Part shown: piece by piece, positions 16,615 to 25,616 of the stretch
How the letters are laid out: each line of letters opens with the position of its first letter
Position numbering within the stretch: position 1 is the first letter of the stretch
NCBI GenBank assembly: GCA_043778255.1
Contig: JAYWGN010000001.1
Span: 62,001 to 126,000, forward strand
Direction of reading: 5' to 3'
DNA: 64,000 nucleotides
DNA from: JAYWGN01 sp043778255
GTDB lineage: Bacteria > Bacteroidota > Bacteroidia > Chitinophagales > Chitinophagaceae
Notes under the pieces: generated by a model
Told to the model about the DNA's origin: nothing
What the model saw: the letters and a program-made list of their open reading frames with translations, nothing else
Databases searched by the model: none
Translations under genes and position numbers: made by a program

Positions 16615-18120
16615 GTGAAATTATTAAGCCCTGCCATATCTCGACTTGCCCGTATGAGGTGGTGGAAAATAGAGCAATGGATTAATGAGCCCATACAATG
16701 CCAACACGAAGTATGGCAGCACCTTATGAGCAATGGGCAATACACCCAATTTGGTAAGCAATATAACTTTAGCAACATACATAACATTGCCGAATTTCAG
16801 CAGCAAATACCACTACACCATTACCACACTTTGCAACCTTATATTGATAGTATGTTGAGCAATGGCGAAAACATTTTGTGGAACACACCAATAGAATGGT
16901 TTGCCAAAAGCAGTGGCACTACAGCTGCCAAAAGCAAATTTATACCCGTAAGTTACGAAAGCCTCGAAGAGAACCATTTTATGGGAAGTAAAGATGTATT
17001 ATCGTTTTACTACAATGCTAACCCCAATAGCGATTTGCTTACTGGCAAAGGCTTAGTGGTAGGTGGTAGCCACCAAATACACCAACACAATAACCAAATA
17101 CAATATGGCGATGTAAGTGCCGTTATAATGCAAAATGGACCATTTTGGAGCCAATGGTTACGTACACCTGGGTTGGAAATTGCACTAATGCAAGAGTGGG
17201 AAAGCAAAATAGAAAAAATGGCCGAAGCCACTATGAACGAAAATGTAACTTCACTTGCTGGTGTACCTACTTGGACAATTGTACTGCTCAAAAAAATACT
17301 ACAAATAACCAAAGCCAATACCATAAGCGATGTATGGCCCAACTTAGAATTGTACTTACACGGTGGCGTAAGTTTTACACCCTACAAACAACAATTTGCC
17401 GAGTTAATAGGTAAGCCAATTAACTATATTGAAATATACAATGCTAGTGAAGGTTTGTTTGCGGCTGCCGCCGAAAATGAAGCCGAAGGGCTTACCCTAT
17501 TTACCAACCACGGTATATTTTACGAGTTTGTACTGGCCACCAATATTGATATGCCAAAGCCCACTGTGCTAACCTTAGCACAAGTACAAATTGGGGTTAA
17601 CTATGCCATTATTATAAGTACCTATGGCGGTTTGTGGCGTTATGTAATAGGCGACACCGTACAGTTTACCAGCACCCAACCCTACAAAATAAAAGTAACC
17701 GGCCGTACCAAACATTTTATAAATGCATTTGGCGAAGAGTTAATTATAGACAATGCCGATGCTGCCATAGCCACAGCATGCAAACTTACCAATAGTAGTA
17801 TTAACGATTATACTGCTGCACCAATTTACTTTACTACACAGCATAATGGTGCACATGAGTGGCTTATTGAATTTGATAAATTGCCCGTAAGTATAGAGGC
17901 ATTTACTTATGAGTTAGATAATGCATTGCAGCAAGTAAATACCGATTACCAAGCAAAACGTTACAAAAATATGGCACTTACTATGCCAGTTATTAAAGTA
18001 TTGCCACAAGGTATATTTGCCCAATGGCTAAAAGCCAAAGGCAAACTAGGCGGACAACACAAAGTGCCAAGGCTTAGCAACAACAGGGTTATAGTTGACG
18101 AAATATTGGGGATGTTGTAA
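16615..18120 (+). CDS. GH3-family acyl-adenylate/amide synthetase
   Basis: A 501-residue protein of the GH3 superfamily, which in plants conjugates acyl acids such as auxin and jasmonate to amino acids by adenylation. The ATP motifs are visible: WFAKSSGTTAAKSKFIP (P-loop-like motif 1), YNASEGLFAAAAENE (motif 2) and YVIGDTVQF (motif 3). The C-terminal domain closes with KLGGQHKVPRL. The start is GTG at 16615; the overlapping ATG at 16613 is followed at once by a stop. Bacterial members are widespread in Bacteroidota and their substrate is unknown. The gene lies directly behind the tandem array. Confidence 0.9.
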   Translation: MKLLSPAISRLARMRWWKIEQWINEPIQCQHEVWQHLMSNGQYTQFGKQYNFSNIHNIAEFQQQIPLHHYHTLQPYIDSMLSNGENILWNTPIEWFAKSSGTTAAKSKFIPVSYESLEENHFMGSKDVLSFYYNANPNSDLLTGKGLVVGGSHQIHQHNNQIQYGDVSAVIMQNGPFWSQWLRTPGLEIALMQEWESKIEKMAEATMNENVTSLAGVPTWTIVLLKKILQITKANTISDVWPNLELYLHGGVSFTPYKQQFAELIGKPINYIEIYNASEGLFAAAAENEAEGLTLFTNHGIFYEFVLATNIDMPKPTVLTLAQVQIGVNYAIIISTYGGLWRYVIGDTVQFTSTQPYKIKVTGRTKHFINAFGEELIIDNADAAIATACKLTNSSINDYTAAPIYFTTQHNGAHEWLIEFDKLPVSIEAFTYELDNALQQVNTDYQAKRYKNMALTMPVIKVLPQGIFAQWLKAKGKLGGQHKVPRLSNNRVIVDEILGML

Positions 18121-18130
18121 TCGCTATATT

Positions 18131-19312
18131 TTAATACTCTGGCAATGCCCTTACCAATATACTATATACAGGTAGGTGGTCGCTGTAGCCATTATTCCAA
18201 TAGTTGCCTAACCAACTTCTACGAGGGTAGCCTTTGTAATCGCCAGTTTTATTAATCAAAAAATCTCGGTAGTATATATGTGAGGAGTACAAAAACCAAC
18301 CATTCAATTGCGACTTATTAAGTAACGGTTTGCTATACATTAATTGGTCAAACAAATTCCACTTACCGTTAAATACCAATGTGCCAAACCCTTTTTTATG
18401 AAAGTTGCCTAAGGCATTAAATATTTCTTTGTCGCCTACCTCTTGTTCAGTATACTTTACAGCCATTACATCTTTTACACTTGGGCTTGTTGGGTCGTCG
18501 TTAAGGTCGCCCATTATTATTATTTTTGCGTTAGCATTTATATGTTGCAGGCTATCTACCACGGTCATACAAGCATTTGCAGCAGCAGCTCTTGCTGGGC
18601 GGCTTAGCTCTTCACCATCTACTTGTAGTGCGGCATTATCATTTACATCAACTGCATTTTGGCGGGTTACGCCAGTTACTCTATCTACAACTACTCGGCC
18701 ACTACGGTTGTAGGCGGCTTCTTTATTGTTAAGGTCGTATTTGTTATTGCCACCTCTGCGGCTTGGCCAATGGTTTACTATCACATACACTGTATCGCCT
18801 ACTAGGTCGCCTTGTACTACCAATATATCTCGGGTGGGGTGTTTGTCGGGCAGGGTTACGTGGTGGGGTTGGGCATGTAGCACCGTAAAGTATTTGGGGT
18901 TATATATTAAGCCCACATCTATACCACGGGCATCGGGGCTTTCAAAGTGTACATACTTATACTCCCTGCTTTTGAGGCTATCGGTAGCTATAAGGTCTTT
19001 AAGTACAGTTGCATTTTCTATTTCTACCACACCTAGCAATGCTAAGCCATCCGGGTTGTCGGCTTCGCCAATGCCTTTTATGGCTTGGGCCATATTATTT
19101 AATTTGCGGTAGTATGCAGTGGTATTATATTTTTTTTCGCTCTTCGGCAAAAATTCTTCGTCGTCAATTTTGGGGTCGTTTATGGTATCAAACAAATTTT
19201 CTAAGTTATAAAAACCAACGATGCTATTAATATATTGTGGTGTATTAGTTTGTTGTGCTGTAAGGGCAAATGCATTTACCAATAGGGTAATTAATACTAG
19301 GTAGTTTTTCAT
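18131..19312 (-). CDS. Exported endonuclease/exonuclease/phosphatase-family protein
   Basis: A 393-residue protein from the ATG at 19312, with a signal peptide ending at about LTAQQ. It has the EEP fold motifs: FYNLENLFDT with the first Asn-Glu pair, LLGVVEIEN (metal-binding Glu), VNHWPSRRGG, IIMGDLNDDP (Asp-x-Asn) and the final GYSDHLPVYS (Asp-His). This set matches the secreted nuclease-like branch that cleaves nucleic acid or sugar-phosphate esters outside the cytoplasm. An alternative ATG 18 bases upstream (19330) would add six residues. It converges on the GH3 gene, 10 bases apart. Confidence 0.88.
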   Translation of the reverse strand: MKNYLVLITLLVNAFALTAQQTNTPQYINSIVGFYNLENLFDTINDPKIDDEEFLPKSEKKYNTTAYYRKLNNMAQAIKGIGEADNPDGLALLGVVEIENATVLKDLIATDSLKSREYKYVHFESPDARGIDVGLIYNPKYFTVLHAQPHHVTLPDKHPTRDILVVQGDLVGDTVYVIVNHWPSRRGGNNKYDLNNKEAAYNRSGRVVVDRVTGVTRQNAVDVNDNAALQVDGEELSRPARAAAANACMTVVDSLQHINANAKIIIMGDLNDDPTSPSVKDVMAVKYTEQEVGDKEIFNALGNFHKKGFGTLVFNGKWNLFDQLMYSKPLLNKSQLNGWFLYSSHIYYRDFLINKTGDYKGYPRRSWLGNYWNNGYSDHLPVYSILVRALPEY

Positions 19313-19339
19313 GTGTGTATTTATAATCATTTATAAATG

Positions 19340-19347
19340 CAAAAATA
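19340..19347 (-). promoter_or_regulatory. -7 promoter box TATTTTTG
   Basis: Exact TAnnTTTG match on the minus strand, 9 bases before an ATG at 19330 and 27 before the preferred ATG at 19312 of the EEP gene. Confidence 0.5.
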
Positions 19348-19467
19348 TTAGTAATAGCTGACAATTAGTATTTTTTATACACTATTAATAGCAATAGTAC
19401 TTTAGCGGTATTACTACGTACATTCACTATTTGTTAAGTTGCTAAAAATACTCATATTTGCCAACTA

Positions 19468-19941
19468 GTGTACTATCAAAATACTCATAATCAGCCTAGT
19501 TTAATTGGCAAAGTTTACCTCATAATTGCTGCTATTGGTGTAGTATATTATTGTATTTGCCTCAATGGGTTAAATATTGCCAACAATGTAACTATGAAGC
19601 TACAGGAGCAGCACACCCAACATTTATTGTTGCTTATTACAGTTATTGAGTTTTGTATAGGGTTGTACATTAAAGCATCGAGGCATCCTGTGGTACTATT
19701 TTGCCAAAGCTTTGCTACCGTATTATTAATGGCAGCACATGGTATGCTTATTTATGCATTTATAAGTATTGATATGGTTATTGTATTTACCCATAACCAT
19801 GCCTTAATTGTTGCCTTTGTATTTATTGGCATAAGTGCATTATTGCATTTGGTTTTTTTATTCGAAAAATATTTTAAAGCACCACTACCAAAGTATAATC
19901 CTTACATTGACGAAGCTATTGACTTTGATGATTATGAGTAG
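19468..19941 (+). CDS. Four-helix membrane protein, unknown function
   Basis: A 157-residue protein with a GTG start at 19468, seven bases after a near-consensus -7 box (CATATTTG, 19453-19460). It has four predicted membrane segments: GKVYLIIAAIGVVYYCICL, HLLLLITVIEFCIGLYI, SFATVLLMAAHGMLIYAFI and LIVAFVFIGISALLHLVFLF, and ends with an acidic tail (PYIDEAIDFDDYE). I do not recognise the family. It stands alone between the EEP gene and the fic region. Confidence 0.65.
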   Translation: MYYQNTHNQPSLIGKVYLIIAAIGVVYYCICLNGLNIANNVTMKLQEQHTQHLLLLITVIEFCIGLYIKASRHPVVLFCQSFATVLLMAAHGMLIYAFISIDMVIVFTHNHALIVAFVFIGISALLHLVFLFEKYFKAPLPKYNPYIDEAIDFDDYE

Positions 19942-20021
19942 TGGGCAAATGGCTGTATTTACATTTTGTACTTTTAAATACCTTTCCTTACTTGTATAGG
20001 ATTTATTATAACTTGTAATTT

Positions 20022-20054
20022 CTTGCTAATTTTAGTAAAATTGGCAAGTATTTA
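20022..20054. repeat. 33-bp palindromic repeat, fic-distal copy
   Basis: Begins CTTGCTAATTTTAGT and ends TTGGCAAGTATTTA. Positions 20022-20048 form a 12-bp inverted repeat around AGT with one T/G exchange. An identical copy lies at 21380-21412. The repeat contains the stop codon of fic (20052-20054). Confidence 0.9.
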
Positions 20055-21344
20055 TTTACTTAAGAGGCTGTTGAATTGTTTGGAACGTATGTAGTTACTT
20101 TTTACTTCATTTACTTGTATTTTTTCCATAAATCCCATTTTAACCAATTTTAGCAAATCTGTTCTAGCAGTATAATTGGCTACCAAAAAACGATTTGCAA
20201 TTTCTTTTACTGAAAAAACTGCATTTGGTTCATCGTAAAGCAATTTTAAAAGCTGAGCTTGTCTTTCATTAATATTAGGTAGTTTAATAAATTTTGTTAC
20301 TTGCAAGTTATCTTTTTGTTTCTGTTCTATATATTTTTTTAAAGCATCAAATGCTTTATGCATTACATCTATATGATAAGTTATAAAGTAAGTTAAGTCA
20401 AGTTCATCCTGTTCGGTATATAAATATGCTTTTTCATAAGCATTTTTTGAGCCTTGTATTATTTTAGAAATAGATAAATATTCTGTAAGCCAGTACCCTT
20501 TTTTTAGCAAGTACCAATAAAATAATGCTCTAGCTGTTCTTCCATTACCATCTGTAAAGGGGTGTATCCACCCAATCATAAAATGAACAATTATGCCTTT
20601 TATAATAGGGTGTACAAAATTAGTTTCATCATCTTCATTAAAAAAAGTACATAATGCATTTATAAGTTTTTGTATTTGTAAATGTGTGGGTGGTGTATGT
20701 ACAACTTCACTAGTGCTGTAATTTATAACATAAATGTCGTTTGATTGCCTGAATTTTCCCTCCTCTAATTTGTTGGACAATGTATTAGCACACATTAAAT
20801 TATGTATGTATAATAAATTTTCGGGTGTAAGGTCGTTAGTTTTGTGCGATACTATATAGTTAATTGTATGATAATTATTAACTATCATTTGATCGCTTTT
20901 ATTTTTGGGCTTTATTTCTTTACGCAACATTTCTTTAGCCTTTTTTCGGGTAGTTGCAGCCCCTTCCATTATGCTGCTACTTATGGCCTCCTCCATAATG
21001 GAACTTACCAAATACCGAGCTTTATCATTTTCGGGTATTACACTTTTGGCTCCCATATAACCACCTATGTGCATATCAAACTGATGCAACGATTTTTGAA
21101 TATAATCGGTACTATAATAAGTAAACTTATGAGTACTTAAGTGTAATATTTTTTGGTTAATAAGTCTTATTAACTTAGTGCTTTCCCATATTTGCAGTGG
21201 CGTTAAATTGTCTATTTTTTTGTATTTTATTTTATCCCAATACAAATATTCGTTATTTATTTCCTTTATTTTTAATATTACTGAAGGTTCGTTCATTCTG
21301 CTTTGTGCATTAGTTACGTTATATGTTGGTGCTTTTTCTATCAT
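20052..21344 (-). CDS. fic: Fic-domain protein with inhibitory helix and winged-helix C-terminus
   Basis: A 430-residue class II Fic protein. The AMPylation core motif HPFTDGNGRTAR starts at His261. The autoinhibitory motif S-x-x-x-E-G is present at residues 123-128 (SSIMEG), so activity would be self-restrained until Glu127 is displaced. Residues about 360-430 form a winged helix (NERQAQLLKLLYDEP, SVKEIANRFLVANYTARTDL), typical of Fic proteins thought to bind DNA. It transfers AMP, or another nucleotide, to hydroxyl side chains of a target that is not identifiable here. No toxin-antitoxin partner gene is next to it. It is enclosed by 33-bp palindromic repeats. Confidence 0.92.
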   Translation of the reverse strand: MIEKAPTYNVTNAQSRMNEPSVILKIKEINNEYLYWDKIKYKKIDNLTPLQIWESTKLIRLINQKILHLSTHKFTYYSTDYIQKSLHQFDMHIGGYMGAKSVIPENDKARYLVSSIMEEAISSSIMEGAATTRKKAKEMLRKEIKPKNKSDQMIVNNYHTINYIVSHKTNDLTPENLLYIHNLMCANTLSNKLEEGKFRQSNDIYVINYSTSEVVHTPPTHLQIQKLINALCTFFNEDDETNFVHPIIKGIIVHFMIGWIHPFTDGNGRTARALFYWYLLKKGYWLTEYLSISKIIQGSKNAYEKAYLYTEQDELDLTYFITYHIDVMHKAFDALKKYIEQKQKDNLQVTKFIKLPNINERQAQLLKLLYDEPNAVFSVKEIANRFLVANYTARTDLLKLVKMGFMEKIQVNEVKSNYIRSKQFNSLLSK

Positions 21345-21372
21345 TTTTAAAAATAATTATTTATAAAATTAA

Positions 21373-21413
21373 GTAAATACTTGCTAATTTTAGTAAAATT
21401 GGCAAGTATTTAC
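21373..21413. promoter_or_regulatory. Palindromic repeat at the fic promoter (candidate operator)
   Basis: Contains the second copy of the 33-bp repeat (21380-21412). Here the palindrome is longer: GTAAATACTTGC on the left pairs with GCAAGTATTTAC on the right, giving 19-bp arms around AGT with one T/G exchange. It ends 28 bases upstream of the fic ATG, where an autoregulatory operator would be expected. Confidence 0.7.
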
Positions 21414-22064
21414 AACTATAATCTCTTGTACAATTGTAATACAATGCTTATAATGTAAATAACAAAACGATAAAGTGGGTGTTTTTGCTGAGTTGGGGTT
21501 ATTGTAAACGGCTATTGAAAAATGTTGGTTGCAGGTATAATGAAACAATTTTTAAGCATAAATAGTAGCTATAACCATACAAAAGTTAAGCGTATCAAAA
21601 GCTGTTTAATTTGCTGCTTTTATACAATTATGCTTTGTATATATTCGCCCACTTAGCAATGGTAATGGCAGGGCGGGATGGGTGTTGGAAAAGTAGTTTA
21701 TTACATTTTCACTAGTTAAAAAATGTATTAAAATTTCCTCCCCAAAATATTATAAATAACACCAAGCCGATATTACGATAATATAAACTTAAGTGTAAAT
21801 TTTTATAAACTCAATTATTTAAAATGTGTTCCGTTTTTTGTTAATGTTGGCTAGAGGTATGCATTTCTTTTATAGTAAATTTTTATTCTTTGCTATTTAG
21901 TTTAAAATATTGGGAACAAATGTATAAAGTACTTGAAAAGAAAAAAAAGTGAGTAGTAGTAATCTTTACTTGGACTGTAAAAAAATAATATGTCTAAAAT
22001 TGATTATATTATTAATAAGAGAGCTTTCAAGATTGAATTTTTTAGCAGTTACTTTTCTCATTTT
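21414..22064. other. Gene-poor stretch of about 650 bp
   Basis: I see no convincing gene, tRNA or strong hairpin here. Reading frames on both strands are short and interrupted. A GC-richer patch (GGTAATGGCAGGGCGGGATG at 21660-21679) stands out from the AT-rich surroundings. The stretch separates the fic cassette from the 3' end of the four-gene operon and may be a scar of past insertions. Confidence 0.6.
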
Positions 22065-23417
22065 TTAAAAACATGTAATTCCAATTCTTGAAACATGACT
22101 AGCATATTTATGGCCAATCATATCCATAATCTCTTTTTTTAAAATAAACAATGGTTCACCTAGTCTTGTATCATCTGATTTTGCACCAAAAACAAAATTC
22201 AAATTAAGCCATATTTGAAAGTCATTTCCACCAAAATGAAAATTACTTTTTCCTATATGATAGCTAGATTCTTTCCTTTGTTTATCAATTAGATTTTCTA
22301 CATCTATTTTGGGAATCATAATACCCATTATAAATTTATTAATTCTTAGATTTTTTTGTTGGAAATCACAAGCTGCACTTAATTCTACTACAACTAGTTT
22401 ACAATTATTAAAAGCTGAATCTCTTTCAAGTTGTTTATTTATTTTAAAAGGGATTAATATATTAAACCAAGTCGAAAAATTATCTATTTGTAATGATTTT
22501 AATACTAATTCATTGCTTTTATCTATTAAAATAACTGAACCTCTCTGTTCTTTATTTCTATCAGAAGTATCTATATGAAAAATTGAATTTAGCACTCCTT
22601 CATTAAAGTTTAGTGGATATGAAATAGGTTGTCCACTTGTCAATGTTGTGAGATGATTTTTCCAACATTCAGCTAAAGAAATATTTTTAATTATTGAGTA
22701 ATTTAATACTGGTATTAATGCTTCAGAGATAGCTTTGTCAGGATTTTGAATTGCATCTTTTCCTAATGTTTTAAGGGCAATCTTTGAAAATATTTTCTCG
22801 AAATTTTCTTCAAATCCAACATTGTTAGCCCATACTCTATCTTCTTCATTAGGGTTTTGTGGAATGATTTTATAAATATCATTTACTACACTTGAAGCTG
22901 AGGAAATACAGATATTTTCAAATTCAAATAATAACTTAACGGAAGTCTTTGAAATAATACTTACAATTTTTGTTTTGATTTCTTCGGCAGTTTTATCCAT
23001 AAATTCAGTTTTATCAATTGAATCAATTAAAATGGGGGAAGGTAAATTCTGCCTTCTTTCTCTTACATAAGTTTTGAAATTTTCAATTACACCAGTATGT
23101 TTTGACCAAAAAATTAGTCCAAATGGGGCTGAATCTTTGTCAATACAGTTTTGAATAGCGTTGGCTAAATCATTAAAAGCAGCGCTTAAAGAACTATCAT
23201 TTTTATAATCAAAAATTTTTTGAGTAGCATCAAAACTTTTATTTGTTAGATTAATATCAAAGAAAGCAATTCTTACCCCTTTTAGAGGTTGAGTATATGT
23301 TAAATCATATTGTATTGTCCTACAAGAGATGCCACTTAAATTGAATGCCTTTGATAAAGCGATTAGTTCAATTTCAGAATCATCTACGATGATGATGCTA
23401 TTATTTGGTTCAAACAT
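22065..23417 (-). CDS. Response regulator with unknown C-terminal output domain
   Basis: A 450-residue protein. Residues 1-140 form a receiver domain with all key positions: Asp12-Asp13 (IIIVDDSE), phospho-acceptor Asp54 (IAFFDINL), Ser105 (LIFWSKHT) and Lys136 (DSIDKTEF); the stretch between 58 and 98 is longer than usual. The remaining 310 residues match no DNA-binding output domain I know. Its C-terminal part has a cysteine-containing block, VVELSAACDFQQKNLR, and an unusual end, HKYASHVSRIGITCF. It follows the ATPase/kinase gene after 3 bases, so it is its likely phosphorylation partner and the possible effector of the operon. Confidence 0.75.
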   Translation of the reverse strand: MFEPNNSIIIVDDSEIELIALSKAFNLSGISCRTIQYDLTYTQPLKGVRIAFFDINLTNKSFDATQKIFDYKNDSSLSAAFNDLANAIQNCIDKDSAPFGLIFWSKHTGVIENFKTYVRERRQNLPSPILIDSIDKTEFMDKTAEEIKTKIVSIISKTSVKLLFEFENICISSASSVVNDIYKIIPQNPNEEDRVWANNVGFEENFEKIFSKIALKTLGKDAIQNPDKAISEALIPVLNYSIIKNISLAECWKNHLTTLTSGQPISYPLNFNEGVLNSIFHIDTSDRNKEQRGSVILIDKSNELVLKSLQIDNFSTWFNILIPFKINKQLERDSAFNNCKLVVVELSAACDFQQKNLRINKFIMGIMIPKIDVENLIDKQRKESSYHIGKSNFHFGGNDFQIWLNLNFVFGAKSDDTRLGEPLFILKKEIMDMIGHKYASHVSRIGITCF

Positions 23418-23420
23418 AAT

Positions 23421-25616
23421 TTATTGTTTTTTGGGGAATATGAGTGCAATACATGCACCATCATATGATTTTGGAATATCAAGGTCACTATTGTCTGGGA
23501 AAATTAATTTGCCACCCATCATATTCATTACAAGGTCTGTGAAATATAAACCTAAACCCATTCCTCCTTCTTTTTTAGTTTTGAAAGGTTGAGTTAACAA
23601 TTCTGGTTCAACAGTAAAGCCACTACCATTATCAACTATAATTATTGCAGGACCTTCAAAAGAATCTAAATCAGTTCCAATGTATATTGCTGGTTTAAAT
23701 TTTTCATTAGTTAGCAAATCTCTTTTTGAAGTAGTCCAATATAAAGCGTTATCTATTAAATTTGAAATAGCACCTATCAATAAATTTGCTGGTCCTTTAA
23801 AATTAAAATTAGGATTTTCATTGCTTAACAAGGGGGATGAAAAAATGATGTTATGAAAGCCAAATCTATTAATATTAATTTGTTTTGCTCTTTCAACAAC
23901 ATTGAATGCGTTTGTAGAGGAAGTTTTGTTTTGCCTTAATAATGGCGATAGGTTCTCTAAAATCTGCATTAAATTTTTAACCTTATTTTTTATGTCTTCA
24001 ACATTCACATCTTTTGCATTCAAATCACTATTAATAAAATGAATCATTCTATCAATTTCATGAAATGCTACTCCCAAGTTTAGACCAGTTACTCCAGAAT
24101 TAACCATTATATCTCTCATTTCAATATAATCCTTATCAACCCTATCAATTAAAGGTTTTAATTCTTGGGTTAAGTTTTTTTGTTCTATTATTTCCTTTAA
24201 ATCTAAAATAGTATCTCCAAAACCAATTTTCTTCACTGGCTTCATTTCATCAATATATTCTTGAATATCGTCTTTGTTCTTTGAAGATTCTCTTTCAAAA
24301 AAAGCATAGACAGCTTTTACCAAAAGGCTAAATTTCTGATATGTATAATTATCTGTAAAACCTTCTCTATTTGTTTTTTCTATCAAGCCTTCATTACTGC
24401 TTTTTAAATCTAATTCAACAAAGCCTAATGTTACCTTTTTACCAAAATGGTCGCCAGTTCTTTGTATTTTATCTAAGTCTAATCCTAACCAATCGTCAAA
24501 GGATTCCCCATAATTGTAAACCCTTATATCATCTCTAAATAATTTTACTCCACAATTTTCTTTTATATATTCTTTCACTGCATTTATCTGTCCTCCAAAT
24601 TTTGGTTTTAATAAAGCAGAACTTTGATTAAATACATAAAACTTTCCTTTTATTGCTCCTATGTTTTTAATATCCTTATTTCTTAAATACTTGCTATAAT
24701 TTTCTTCGCCATCAATTTCTTTATACAATTCTCCAATATTAAATTGGTTGGAATTAATCTTATTATTTGATTTGTTTTTTTTAAAAATTGGTGCAGAAGA
24801 TAATTTTAATTCACTAGGTGGATTAAAATTATATCCCCATCTAAATTCAGCCAAATCATTTTCTAAAATTTCATTTTTTTCATTTCTCCAAAAATCAATT
24901 TCAAAATCAAATTGATATAAACTATCCTTTAATATTTCAATAGAAGATTTTATATCCTTAATCCATTCTTCGTGGACATCATTACATTTAATATCTACTT
25001 TAAAATTTGGAAATTCTGCAAATGGATTTTTAATACTTTCAATTTTTCTAACTAAATCCCTTAATGCTTTTCTGTTCCATTTATCATTTGTTAGTTTTGA
25101 TAAAATAATTTTAGTCCCATGACCATTTTGAAAGAATGATTTTCCAATATTTTCTATATCAACTTCTAAATCTTGTATATATTCCTCTGAATTAATTAAT
25201 TTTTGCCAGTCAATTGTTAATCTATTTAAGAACATCTCCCCTTCAGCTTGAGTTTCAAGTGTTATTATTTTAGCTAATTTATGAACAGCCAATCTACCAA
25301 CTCCTTTATTGCCAAATGATATCCTTTTAAATTTCTTACTTTCCTTTCTGTTTTTGCCTCTTTTAAAATCTGTACCAATTGTCAACCATACATCTTGAAT
25401 TATTTTAGTGCTCATTCCATGTCCATTATCTTCTATTAAAATTTTTTGTTTTGGAGTATTTAAATCAAAAAAAGTAATCGTTACGTTTTCTGCATCTGCA
25501 TCATAAGCATTTTTTACTAGTTCAAAAATTGCCAAGCTATCGCTACCAATTAACTCATCTCCTAATAAACTTAGAATATGACTTTTTGCTTGTATTTTAT
25601 GTTTGCTTACTGACAT
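23421..25616 (-). CDS. Double GHKL protein: MORC/Hsp90-like ATPase fused to histidine kinase
   Basis: A 731-residue soluble protein with two ATP-binding modules. The N-terminal one is of MutL/Hsp90/MORC type: ELVKNAYDAD (32-41, with Glu32 and Asn36), EDNGHGM (62-68) and FGNKGVGRLA (101-110). A long middle region follows (about 190-500). The C-terminal module is kinase-like: a DHp-type helix with FHEIDR (His519 the candidate phospho-acceptor), N box NLIDNALYW (619-627), DNGSGF (662-667), QPFKTKKEGG and GMGLGL (685-690). No membrane segment is present, so it would sense a cytoplasmic signal. The start overlaps the methyltransferase gene by 10 bases. MORC/MutL-like ATPases next to DNA methyltransferases are known from restriction-modification neighbourhoods. 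Confidence 0.85.
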   Translation of the reverse strand: MSVSKHKIQAKSHILSLLGDELIGSDSLAIFELVKNAYDADAENVTITFFDLNTPKQKILIEDNGHGMSTKIIQDVWLTIGTDFKRGKNRKESKKFKRISFGNKGVGRLAVHKLAKIITLETQAEGEMFLNRLTIDWQKLINSEEYIQDLEVDIENIGKSFFQNGHGTKIILSKLTNDKWNRKALRDLVRKIESIKNPFAEFPNFKVDIKCNDVHEEWIKDIKSSIEILKDSLYQFDFEIDFWRNEKNEILENDLAEFRWGYNFNPPSELKLSSAPIFKKNKSNNKINSNQFNIGELYKEIDGEENYSKYLRNKDIKNIGAIKGKFYVFNQSSALLKPKFGGQINAVKEYIKENCGVKLFRDDIRVYNYGESFDDWLGLDLDKIQRTGDHFGKKVTLGFVELDLKSSNEGLIEKTNREGFTDNYTYQKFSLLVKAVYAFFERESSKNKDDIQEYIDEMKPVKKIGFGDTILDLKEIIEQKNLTQELKPLIDRVDKDYIEMRDIMVNSGVTGLNLGVAFHEIDRMIHFINSDLNAKDVNVEDIKNKVKNLMQILENLSPLLRQNKTSSTNAFNVVERAKQININRFGFHNIIFSSPLLSNENPNFNFKGPANLLIGAISNLIDNALYWTTSKRDLLTNEKFKPAIYIGTDLDSFEGPAIIIVDNGSGFTVEPELLTQPFKTKKEGGMGLGLYFTDLVMNMMGGKLIFPDNSDLDIPKSYDGACIALIFPKKQ

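Noticed and set aside
21414..22064. Possible tRNA or small RNA gene as an integration site
   Set aside because: No cloverleaf, no T-arm consensus and no clear promoter-terminator pair could be found by eye.
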